Assembly (NCBI GenBank): GCA_003427395.1
Contig: BFEA01000126.1
Span: 988,535-1,031,186, forward strand
Reading direction: 5' to 3'
Length of the DNA: 42,652 nucleotides
Origin: Chara braunii
Lineage: Eukaryota > Streptophyta > Charophyceae > Charales > Characeae
Positions 10,265 through 22,600 of this stretch are shown in pieces. Made by a program: the position numbers and the translations under genes. Each line of letters starts with the position of its first letter. The first letter of the stretch is position 1. The notes under the pieces were generated by a model that was given only the letters and a program-made list of their open reading frames with translations, had not been told where the DNA came from and did no database searches.

Positions 10265-13200
10265 ACACACACACATCACCACTTCGTAGACACACACCAC
10301 CACACACACACACACACACACACACCACCACACACACAATCACACTCACACACACACCACACACATGAGAAGCAACCATGAAAACACGTGCCCAGACATG
10401 ACCTGAAGAAAACTGCCCATTGCCCAAAGCTCTGAAGATGGTATGCAGTGTACTATGCACACCTATCACTACTGAAGGCAGACCACATGGGGAACTCCGG
10501 CTGGAAGCTCTCTGCGCCAAAGTCCCCTTCTGTCGACCCCATCTTTCACACGCTTGCGAGAAAAAACAGCCAACCAAGAAAATAGTAAACCAGCCAACCG
10601 AATAATAATAATAATAATAAACCAAACCAGCCGGCCGAAATTTCAAAACCAAAGAAGAAGGATCGCCACAGAGACCCCTGGCAACTGCAACTACAACGTC
10701 GGAAAGAAAAAAAAAAAAACTTAAACAAAACAACAAAATTTCTGCTTATCTAGATTGCACAACTCTCTTTGGGGAGGAATAGAAAACAAGTTGAAAACAA
10801 AAGAACTTACACTTAACACCGACGCCAGCATGCCATCCGCTTCCCTCTCGTCATGGCTCATCTCCAGTAACGAAGGTCCAGGCAACCCAAATTGCCGTCT
10901 ACTTGAAGGAAAATACATGTACCTAGAATCAGCAAAAAGGTGAAACAGACAACACCCAGTTAGTTGATTGTATGTCATAACCATCAACATCGGGGGGGAA
11001 GAGAGAGATTGCTAGTCGATCCAAATAGGGGGGGGGGGGGGATATCCTAAAAGGAGCACACAGGAAACAGCCCACACAAAACAACACCTGCTAAAAGGGG
11101 GACAGGTAAAACAGTCTCGCTGTTAACCCGACCCCCGCTGCTAGACAGTGACTTGGGTCATGTCACGCGGGTTCCTAGCATACATGCAAGCGGACGCCGT
11201 GCGGAAAATTCGGCACGTTTGGCGCACGAGCGGACCTGCACCATGCGGCGCATGAAGGAAATATTCACTCAAAAGAAAAACGGGGTCCGCATGGCTGGGT
11301 CAATAGTCACCTCCATCCCCTTTGAAGATTTTGTTGTGGGATTGGGAGGGGAGGGGGGGAGGGTAATGCCGCTACCTAAAAGTCAAGACTGACGTCCCAG
11401 ACACCTTTTCGTGGCTATTTCTCATGTCCAATCGGACGGAAATCGGACGGAAAGAAAGATATGTACGACTGTACTTGAAAAAGATCAGTTCCTTAGGTGT
11501 TGCACTCATCTGTATCTACAAAAACAGCAAAAGAAAAACAAAAAGGAAAACTGCCGCTGGTACGGCGCACGAGCAGGTGCCGCGTCGGACGCCGTGCCAC
11601 GTGGAGCACTGTACGGCGCGCGGTGCGGTTGCAAGTATGGTTCCGACCCATCTTACGCAACGGGAGTCACAACCCGCGTCCGCCTGTCTGTAACTTGAGT
11701 CGCAACCTACGCTACACAATCTATGTTAGACAACCCACCTCACGCAACTCGAGTCACACAACCCACGCTACACAACCTCGGTCAGAACATGCGTCTCAAC
11801 CAATGCTACACAAACCTAGTCACAAACCGCATTAGACACAAGCCACCGTCTACAACGGACGTTACATAACCAGCTTCCCAACTGTGTGGCAGTTACGTTG
11901 TCAGCTGCAAGGAAAATAGCTAAATGCATGCCTCCTGGCATCAACAGAAGAAAAGATGACATTAAAAATTGTTTGTCGTTAACCGAAGTTAAAGATTGGC
12001 AATCAACCTGGACATATATCGTGATTAACAGGACGACACATTTTCGCACTCCCGCATAACAGAAAAGGCGGGGGGAGAGAGAGAGAGAGAGAGAGAGAAA
12101 TGGGAAGATGGACAGACAGGTGGATCCACAGATGGACAAACAGAGAGACAAAGACAGAGAGACAGAGACAGAAAGAGAGCCGGGGACAGACAGACAGACA
12201 GACAGAGTTGCGGTGTTCTCTGGTTCCACTACTCTCCTTTTTTTTTTTCTTCTTCAGTCTAGTGATACTTGGTTCAGAGGGACAGAGAAGGAGAGAGAAG
12301 GAGAGAGAACATGTTGATTGAGCAACAGGAGGAACAGCAGAGCTCGGACGTGGTGGCCATTAGAGGGTAATTAGGCACCCCCAAGCTCAGAAAACAAAGT
12401 TATGTCATTTTTTAATGGGCAAATTCCTTAATTTTTGTGTGTCCTTCTTGTGCGGGGGCCATGCTAATCTTCTCTGTATCATTCCAATTTTTAACAGATG
12501 TTCCAAAAGATGTACATCCAAATTTCTCTTTGTTTGTTTGTTTTCTGAAAATTTTGTGGCTTTTTCTTGTTTCGATGTGTGTCATCCTTGCGCAGATGCC
12601 ATGCTAATCTTCTCTGTATCATTCCAATTTTAACTGACAGCAACAGATGCTAAAATTTTTAATCATGGGCTACTCTTACGTCCACAGGGGACGGATCTCC
12701 AAGCATCCTTCCGCTTGATCTGTCAAAGCGCTCAAACTTTAAAATCTTCACAAAAAAGTTGAGAAAACACAAAAGAGTTTTTTTTTAACGACTGCCTCAA
12801 GGGACGCAAGAATAGGACCCATAGAACAGGGGGGGGCTTCAACTTGGAAGGTGTAAGGAGATTCAAAAGGTCATGCCGTGCGCACCGAAGCGTGTGTGTC
12901 CTTCAATATACGTATCTTTGTGTGCTGCATGAGATACCCCAAAAGGAAAAAGGGAAAAAAAAAAAAAGGCCATGGCATCTCTCCTTCTTCTTCCATATAA
13001 AGTTTAAACAGAAAGGATCCAAAAAATAGCAGAAAAGAAAAGAAAACCAACAAAAAACACCCCTAACTTTCCCGGCCTATCATCCTCCCTTCCTAAGTTA
13101 TCACAACAGAGAAACTCAAACCGTCTTTCTCGCCACTTCTGTTTTGTTCAGAAGCTCCTTTGCTTTAAAGTTTACGCTATGGCTTTCCCTCCATACATCC

Positions 13201-13725
13201 GAGCGTGCCAACCACCCCCNCCCCCCGCCGCTAACCCCCCCCGGGAAGAAAAGAGAAGGTACGTTGTTGTGGTTGTCAGATCAGTACCTTTCAACAACAA
13301 TTAGATTATCAGCATGATGGGGCCAAACCCTTGCTGAATCATCAATAATCAACACAGCCGATTCCATACCGAGAACCCCATCCAGATCCTTGCTCTTGAT
13401 GAGACGATCATCCCTGTCACCGACTCCCATGTCTGAGTCATCACCCTTGGAGATGACTCGACCCGCAAACAGCTTCCCTGTTGGATCAAGGAGCTTCGTC
13501 ATTTCCGTAGCATACGCACGGTTGCCCATCGTGTACACATGCAGAGCAAAAAGCTCACTTGCCTGCAGTAACAGACACATTCACAAATCCATCGATCACA
13601 GCCCACAACAGAGGAAAACTTAGAAAACCAGGCAGGGCCACGAGCAAGAGAGAAAGTACGGTGATGGTCTCAGCAGGTTGAAGGGGATCAAGACGAAAGA
13701 GCGCAAGGGATGAAACAACAGACAA

Positions 13726-13770
<45 letters not shown>

Positions 13771-15216
13771 CAGCAATGTCTCAGAGCAGATGCAAGGTAG
13801 GAAAACAGGTGTGATTCAGTGCGACAGGTTGAAGGGGATCAAGAAGTAAGAGGGCAAGTGGTGAAACAACAGACAAGCGTCCATACACACGCGTGAGAGA
13901 TGGGGAGAGAGTGAGAGAGAGAGGGAGAGATATGACTGCACAACCTCGACATGAGTTAGTACGTCTCTCCTGCTGCAGCATTAGGTTGTCTCTCCTGCTC
14001 CAGCATCTCATCCATCCCTTCCTTTTACATTCATTTCACCAGCTCGTTGTCGTCTATCACAGCAGCCAGAGAGCAACCATGTTCTGGACTAGGGGCACAA
14101 CTGTACTAAAAAAGCACTGCTCTTCCGATAAAAGGGAAGCCAACGTTCAAAGAGAGAAGCATAGCCAACGTTCAAAGAGAGAAGCATAACCATACAAAAA
14201 TAGACAGCGGAAAATCGAAGCAGTTGGAGGGACCCGAGAGGGGAAGGGGAGGGGGGGGGGGGGCCGAGGGGACGGGCTACCCCTCTGGGGGAGAAATTGA
14301 CAAGTTCAACAAGACCAGGCTCTTCCCTTCCGCCGGTGAGCCAAAATAAAAACAACTGAGAGAAATGGGAAGAACTTTGGATGCCGCATTGGTAACCGCA
14401 TGAAAAATGGAAAAACTGGAAAAAGAGTCACAGAGGGAAAGGGGTGTGAGGAAAGCAGGGGGAGGGAATGCGTATCATATCAAACCTACGAGGTGATCAG
14501 AACTTACCCTGGCAAGGAAAGTCCAGATACCAGGTCGCAACTTTGTCCACATTCCCATGTATGGAAATCGGAAAAGCTCCCTCTTCTCCGGGCTCAGCCG
14601 GTTGAGTTCCATATGTTCCGTCATCATCAGCCGTCGATCCGCCTCTCCATCTATTTCTGAGAACTGCATAAACCACCGCCATGCAGTTGAATCATACCGC
14701 CACACGGAGTTAAGGGCAATCCCGAAATCCTCACTGCCGCTTGCAAAAAAGAACAAGACACCAGTCAACAGACACTCCAGCGAGGCTCGGCTCAAGCCGC
14801 CGTGAAAACGAACAAGTCAGCATTACCCACCCTGAGACCACCTCTTGCAATGCAGTCAGTGCAGTGCAAACGGAAGAGCTGAATCTAGTAGTTTGTCTGA
14901 GGGCAAAATCACATCAGCACTCACTTATTTTTCCCTTTCTTTCTTCACTGAATTCGTTGCAATCATGCTCATCAAGAAGGTCTTAGTGTGAGCATTTCCT
15001 CTGTGCCCTTTTCCTCTTTTTTTTTTTCTGTGAATCTGTGCCCTTTTCCTTGCACCGTTTGACATGCAAACCTCACAACAACAAACCAGGAGACAAAAGC
15101 CAATCAGGTGAGATGGATTCTACAATTTCATTTTCCAGAGGTCTGCATTGTCTGGCTCCTGCCTAATGGGTATTGCTCCCATTCACACGTGTATTATGAA
15201 TGTGAGCGGGTGCGCG

Positions 15217-15281
<65 letters not shown>

Positions 15282-15490
15282 CCACTCGAGGATGCAAGGA
15301 AATGGATTGACGAACACGTCCACAGAATCCTAGCAGACCCTCCCTCAGGAGTCTGTGCATTGAAACACAAGAAGCACACACAAGCGCATCGCACTATGCC
15401 TCGAAACGTAAAGAATCACATGCAAACCCATCAGATATATGAAAGCCCAAACGAAAACAAGCGCTCGCATGCGGGTATGGGGCACACACA

Positions 15491-15558
<68 letters not shown>

Positions 15559-18500
15559 CACTCCATGCCAACGGATTACGCAGGAGAATATTACCTTTGC
15601 AGAGTTCAAAAGAGTGTGGTCCAGATCCAATACAAGGCATAACTTTTTCTGACGAAGCATTTGAGATTGTTCTTCCATCCTCCTCCTCCTCTCCTCCTCG
15701 ATGGCTAGCCGCTCCGCCACCGACAGACCACAGAGTAGACCTTCAATATCTGCTTCTGGGCAAACATTGCCCTGCTGTTCCTGTATCTTCACACCGCCAT
15801 TCTCGACCTGCGGACATGCCAGGTGATTGTTGAATCCTTCCAAGCATTCCTCCTCGCCTACCCATCCTCCCTCTGGCCCCCGCCACGGAAAACGGGATGG
15901 TCCGTTGTTCCCCCGACCTCCTCGGTCCATCCGCCTCTCCACATTCTCCCAACCTCTGTCTCCAAACCTCTCAGGCATCATCCCTCGTCCCATTCCAACC
16001 ATCTCCATGCTGCTCTGAGTGGCATTCCCAGCCCTGCGCTCATTCTGATCATATGTAGCATTTGCCCGGGGGACTGGCAGAGTCCTGCTCTGCATCGCCA
16101 TGCCGTCCCCCCCAACATCTTCCGCAAACATTGGCACGTTTCCCATGTTTCCGTTCCTCGAATGCACTGCCGGCGCACCGCTTGTCAACGTTAGGTCAGC
16201 ATCAGCTCTGACTGTACCCGTTCCCAGCAATCGAGCAGCCGATGGCTCCGGGATCGCCTTTCTCGGCTCCCGTCCTTGTCCACCCATCTTCCCCGCATCT
16301 GGTCTTCCAGCCTCCAAACGCACTGATGCATCCAAGCCACCTTTCCCGGGACGGAACTCCATCCCACCTCTCGCTTTACGGACAGCATTATTGGCTATGC
16401 TGCCAAGAACAGCTGGTCTCTCCATGCTATCACTCGTAGTATCGCTGGGCCCACATGGGACGCTCTCCCTGCTAACCTTGGCAGCACCAGCAGGAAACTC
16501 TGAATTGTTTCCTGATGGGGCACCTGCCCCCAGCATGGGAGATGTACCAACAGCAGGCTGACTTTCACCCATCCCTCCCTCGACAAGGGCCCGCCTTGGG
16601 TCACGTGCTTTCATTGAAGGCTTTGTGCGCTCCTGCCGCTCCTGTTTCTCCGAATACGCCCCCAACATAATTGAACGATCACACCGCAACACATGAAATC
16701 AGAACAAATAAGACCCAAGGCAAAAAAATTCACCCAGCACAATCCCCATCCACTTTTTTGTTTCTTGCATGCTTTTCCATCCTCATGCAGGGGACCATAT
16801 TAGTCTTCTCTGCCTCATCCGACGATTGTAACAGATGTCCCACAGCCTCCACATAAAGCCTTTGTGTTTACCAGCAAACTGAGAGCGGCAAAGGAATCCC
16901 TGCGTGTTTTTTGTATTCGCTATGTATTATGTAACCATGACAGGCTGTCTTGTTGGACTTTCACCAACACATCAGGAGGTTCTACTGGCCAAAATTTGGG
17001 CAATCCGTCGAGGATGGATTTGACTATACTGGATAACTCACACCTTGCCCAAATTTATTCATACCCCGGATGATACCCGTCATAAAACTGCTCAATTGTT
17101 TTACTCGTACCGAGCCTGCAATCCTAGCACAATATCTGAGTTTAAAGTTACTGCTTGTTGACAACAATAACAGCCATAAAGCCTGCAAAACTAATCCATC
17201 ACAGCCATCAAAAAAGAGTATGTGTGCCATTGTGTGGGCGAATGTGTGTTGTTTTCAAAGACCCCAGATTCTCTCTCCCATTCCCTTCACAAATCATCAC
17301 AAGCCATCCATAAAACAAAACGGTTAGAGATAATTGAAAAAAATGCAACGTTGGCCGCGTTTGTGTGGTTCAGCGCCAAGTGCCCACACACTCGTCCTCC
17401 GCCAAAGTGGCACACTTGCACATATACATATTACATATGTATATATATATATATATATCGTCAAATAGATATATATCGTCAAATAGATATATATATATAT
17501 ATATTTCAAAGTCCATAAGGGTATGGAGCGCAGAAGGCAACTTACCTAAGACAGAAGACTACTCCAGCAAGGAGGCACCAACCCGACCCCCTCAAAGGTC
17601 CCAAAAAGAACTTCCACATCGGCCCACAAAACCGAAAACTCATTTACCAAAAACAAACAAATATAACAGCACTGGCATTCCCGACATTCATCTCAAACTA
17701 CACACTCGCGTCACTGCCAAAGAGGAGAAAGAAGAGAGAGAGACAACTTACCTAAGATAGAAGGCTCATCCAGCAAGAACGCACCGACCTCCCCTGCTAA
17801 GGGTTCAAAAAAACTGGGAAAGCCTTCCACGCCGGCCCACAAAACATACATTCCCCCCAAAGAGAACTCGTGGCCACCCGTAAACATCCAAACAGCCCAT
17901 GCTCTGAAGCCGGGCAAAGAATTAGGCCGCGTATAATCAACAAAACCGACAACACATATCTAACCACAAAAAGAGAGGATAGCTCACTAGTACGAGCCCG
18001 ATCCTCGCCGCTCAAATCTGCCAAGAGTGTGTGTGTTTCATGTGTGTGTTTTGTGTGTGTTTTTTATGTGTGTGTGTTTTGTGTGTGTGTGTGTGTTTTA
18101 TGTGTGTGTTTTGTGTGTGTGTGTTTTAGATTTTCCCCACAACAGCCCCAATTCCACCCAGGTGAATAGATTTAGAATCAAAGCAGTCTTTGTCCTATTG
18201 CAGACAACGAGAGCATTTGAGATGTCCAACATATTAAAGGAATTTTATAATTAGACAGTTTTTTGGTTGTCCTCGGGGTACCCCTTTCATTGTTCTTGCA
18301 GGTCCCCTTTTACTGTGCCTCTTACGCACAAGGCTGCCCACGTTGATTGTGGTTAGAGCGACAGCTGCCCACATCCCCGGGTGCCTTCACAGCCCACTTG
18401 CACGTTATTTCAGGAGGCAGAGTAAAAGGGAAGGTATGCTCCTGTGCATCTCCTCAGAGCTTCATACTCCTGTTCATTTCACTTCAGATCTTCAGCTTAT

Positions 18501-18817
18501 ACAGTCTTGTGTCTGTCCTTCATCTTCATACTTCCAGTCATTCCGTTTCTGATCTTCATATCGTCTATTCTCTTAATGATGCTCATTCGTATGTTTTTGT
18601 TAGTAGTACAAAGGGAGTGGAGCGGAGGGTGGAGGGTAAGGGATAGAAGGCGGAGTTCTCTAGGAGTATGGGGCATGGGAGGTAGGGGCAACGGGAAGGA
18701 AAGAAATACGTGGGGAAAAAAAAAAGAACCCTAGTATTATGGCGAGTGGCCACCCCTACTGTGTGTGTGTGTGTGTGTGTGTGTTATAGATCTTCCCCAC
18801 AACTGTGTGTGTGTGTA

Positions 18818-18878
<61 letters not shown>

Positions 18879-19322
18879 GTTTCCATTGTTTACTCCCCTT
18901 AGGACACCTAGGGTGAGGACAGAAAGACAAGCCATGGAACCATCATAGTATATGTTGACTTTGATTCTCCGCGAACAAGTTTTTGCGCCAGAGCTGATAT
19001 CAGGGCCACGTTGACTTTGATTCTCCGCGAACAAGTTTTTGCGCCAGAGCTGATATCAGGGCCACGTTGGGATGTTAAATGGGGCTTGGAGTAGGGCAAA
19101 GAACAAATGGGCAATTAGCGACAAGATGCTTTCTGTCAGTCCCGTCCCTTCCCTTACACAGTCGGTAGTCAACACATGAGCATGTGCATATGCAATAGTC
19201 ATGGTCTCTAACATATCATTCAGGTACACCGGCCCTTCTGTTTTCCTCACCGTCTCCCTCTTCTGCTCTTGCTCCTTGTCCTCCCTTTCTTTTTCCTTGT
19301 TATCTTCATTGTTTGTAGTACA

Positions 19323-19393
<71 letters not shown>

Positions 19394-19663
19394 ACACATG
19401 CACACACACGCCCGAAAGAGAGGCAATCACGACTGCTGTAAGGGAGCCACAGCAAGTACTATAGTACGATGCACAGTCATCTGGGCTTGCCTGTGCACGT
19501 GTGCACGGGTGGAGGACGAGATGCTGGAGTACAAGGGGTCGGAGTCCTTGTGGAGATTTCAAATGGAGCAAGTTGAGAAAACGGTACACACTGACAAGGA
19601 ATGACTCTGCACTGAAGACTGTAGGCTGGAGCCAGACAGGTAGACATGAGATTTGAGACTGAA

Positions 19664-19698
<35 letters not shown>

Positions 19699-22600
19699 CT
19701 GGGAACCATAGACGGCAGAGCTCAAAAGGGCTCCTCACTGCATGCAGGCCACACAAGCATGACATCGCTGGAAATGCTTTCGACTGCTGCCTGTCAGCAA
19801 GCAGCTAATGAAGAAGTTTGAACAAGGTGGTGGCATTACGTGCATGAGCGCAGCACCGAGGTTAAGTCATTGGAACTTACCACAGAGCCCACTGCAACAT
19901 TGACACCAGCATAAGCACTTCCGGATGAGGCAGTTGCTACACCACTTTGAGTATGCCATGATGCGCTACCTACACCTTCAATTCCTCCCGCGTATCCATC
20001 CCTCCCTTTTTCCCCAAGTGCAGCTGCTGAACCATCGGCATTTAGGTCAAATCCTCTGTCCACCAGTTTCTGCTTCTTCAAACCCCCTTTTTCTTCATTC
20101 TCCAATTGCAAGGGCCGTTTCCTTGTACACTCCTCCCCTTCTGTGAAAAGTCCGCCCACTAGCTGTGAATCATTGTTTGCAACCCCACCAAGACCTGCTG
20201 CTTCACCAAGCTCCTGGATAACTAAGGTTTCCTTCAGAGAGGAGTGTGCCGCTTGAGTACCAACTGCGTCCTGCCTGACCTTCCGCATAGAGGCATCAAC
20301 AAATGGCACAGCACCCCATGCCTCGTTCCCGGAGCATGACACCTCCACTTCGGAAATCAACCCACTTGCACTATTCCTTTTTCCCTTTGGTCCGTCAGTT
20401 TCTTCTTCCTCCTCCTTTTGCCGCAGGCTTCCTGCCTCAATCTTCTGCCGTTTATTAATGCCATGGTCCAGCACTCCATCCTGCAGCCTCTTCCACAAGC
20501 CGGAGTCTGCTTCTCTTTCCCCTTGGTATCCAGATAGAGAGGGCATCTTCACCACCTGCTCCTCTTTGAGTGTGCAAGAGTCTACATCCTTGTTACCACA
20601 GGGCATTTGCAGAAAAGTCGTGGGGTCCACATCTGGGAGGTCATCGGCATCACTTGCACTTCCGTCCACAGTCACTTTGAGCGACTCTCTTTGCTCTGCT
20701 TCAGGCTTTGATATTCCCTCCTCATCGTCATCATCACTGTGAAACGGTTTCAATTTCAGATCTGGCCATAAGTTGCTTACCATCATGCTCTCGTTCTCCG
20801 TTTGTTTGGAAAGCATCACCGCCTCCTCTTCCTCCCGATCTTCCTCCTCGTCATCACTTGATGGAGTTGGACTCGGTAGACGATCACGTGAAGGGGACGG
20901 GGTCGGGCTTGGCAGCCTGCTATTCACTCCCTGGTATGTGAGAGGCACAGGAACGTAGGGCGAAATAAATGACTTAGGGCTCAATAACAGGCCCTGCCTC
21001 CCTTGTTTTGGGAGATAGGGAAAAGTTGAAACACTGGTCACGTCCACTATCTCCGGAGGGAGTGGCAAAGGACCAGCACAGTTTGGCGTTTGTGATAATG
21101 AGGCTGCTTCAGGCTGTCTACCTTCAACGCCCCCATCAGCCTCAGTGATATTCAAGATTTCAAGAGCTGGGCAGGCATCGGAGATGGGTGCAGCATCTGA
21201 GACTGTGGGGGTCTCAGGGATTGCTAGCGCTGTCATGGTCGCATCCAAAGCAGCAGTGACAGGAGAGGTTGCAACAGCAACAGCATCAGACACAATGGAA
21301 CTTGTGCTACCCAGCATATCTGCTGACGCAGGCCCGGCTGGACACTGGAGATCCACCGAAGGCATAGAGGACGCTGAGTGGGATGCAGACATGGGCTGCA
21401 ACACTCCTGGAGGGCTGGGTTCTCTGGCACTTGAATCATCGATTGGTGATTCAAGCGGTCGCGCAGCTAGACTAGGAGACGGAGTGTCAATGATGGTAGA
21501 AGGCACCTGTGTATGCTGTTGTTCCTCTGTTGACTGCTGTAGCTGCGGCAGTGTGGGCTGTAGTACAGGCTGTAAGGGGAGGTGAGCTGTTGTTTGCGGT
21601 ACCGGAGGCAGTGGCTGTGGGGCCAACTGAACAGAGAGGTGTTGTGTCGATGGTATGTGAGGCGGTGGTACAACCGGCGTGGAATGCTGTAAAGCTGGTT
21701 GCTGATAATGGGAGTATAGCTGAGTTTGCGGGTGAGGGTGAGAAGGCTGTCCCAGCTGAGTATGCAGATTCGTGTGCTGAGGTGTTTGCGTCCATCCCGA
21801 GTACAGAGGGCCTGACTGAGGACTGACACCTGCTGCAGCTGCAGCTGCAGCAATGGCAGCAACATGCCATCCAAGGCCAGGCATACCTCCATAACACCCC
21901 AGAGTCTGAGAGTAGTCAAGCCCAGCACCCGATACTGCGGGGGCTAGTCCAGGCAACATGCCGGACGAGACTGGGCTGTCCGGGCCGAGTCCAGGCGACA
22001 TGCCGGACAAGACTGTGCTCCTCGGGGCAAGTCCAGGCGACATGCCGGAAGAGACTGCACTCCCTGGGTGTTCTCCGGGTGGCGCTGGCTCAGGCTCCGT
22101 AGCGCTTTCACCAGCTCGCGGGGGGGCTCCAGGCATGGAGACCTGCGTCACGGCCAGCACAGACCCATTCCCGGCCCCGCCACTTCCTGCAACTGCTCCA
22201 ATTCCTCCCAATGGGTTGGAAGTCATTGGCCCAGGCGTGGAGAGCCCACCCCCCGGGCTTGACTGAAACCCCCCTGCCTGTGAAAAACCTGCAGGCGGCA
22301 TTGCAGGCTGAACGACGAACCCTTGCGGCAACATTCCCGGAGTGGGCATCACACCACTCATCATGCCACCTCCCAGGGGAAAGCAACCTCCTGCGGACGC
22401 AGTTCCATGTTGCATCATTCCTTGCGACAAATTTCCCATCTGCGGCAAGACAACTGGAGCAAGAGCATCATGAGTCATTCCCCCTTGCATCGTTCCGCCA
22501 TGCAGCATCCCACCAGCTGGGTAAGCTGCATTTGTCGGCCCAGCGGAAAGAGGCACGGCTGCTTTTCCAAACTGCTGTGCAAAGTTTCCTGTGGCCTGAC

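Noticed and set aside
19056-19709. 217-codon minus-strand frame beginning with poly-Pro
   Set aside because: Translation of the G run and the CA microsatellite, inside intron B-C.
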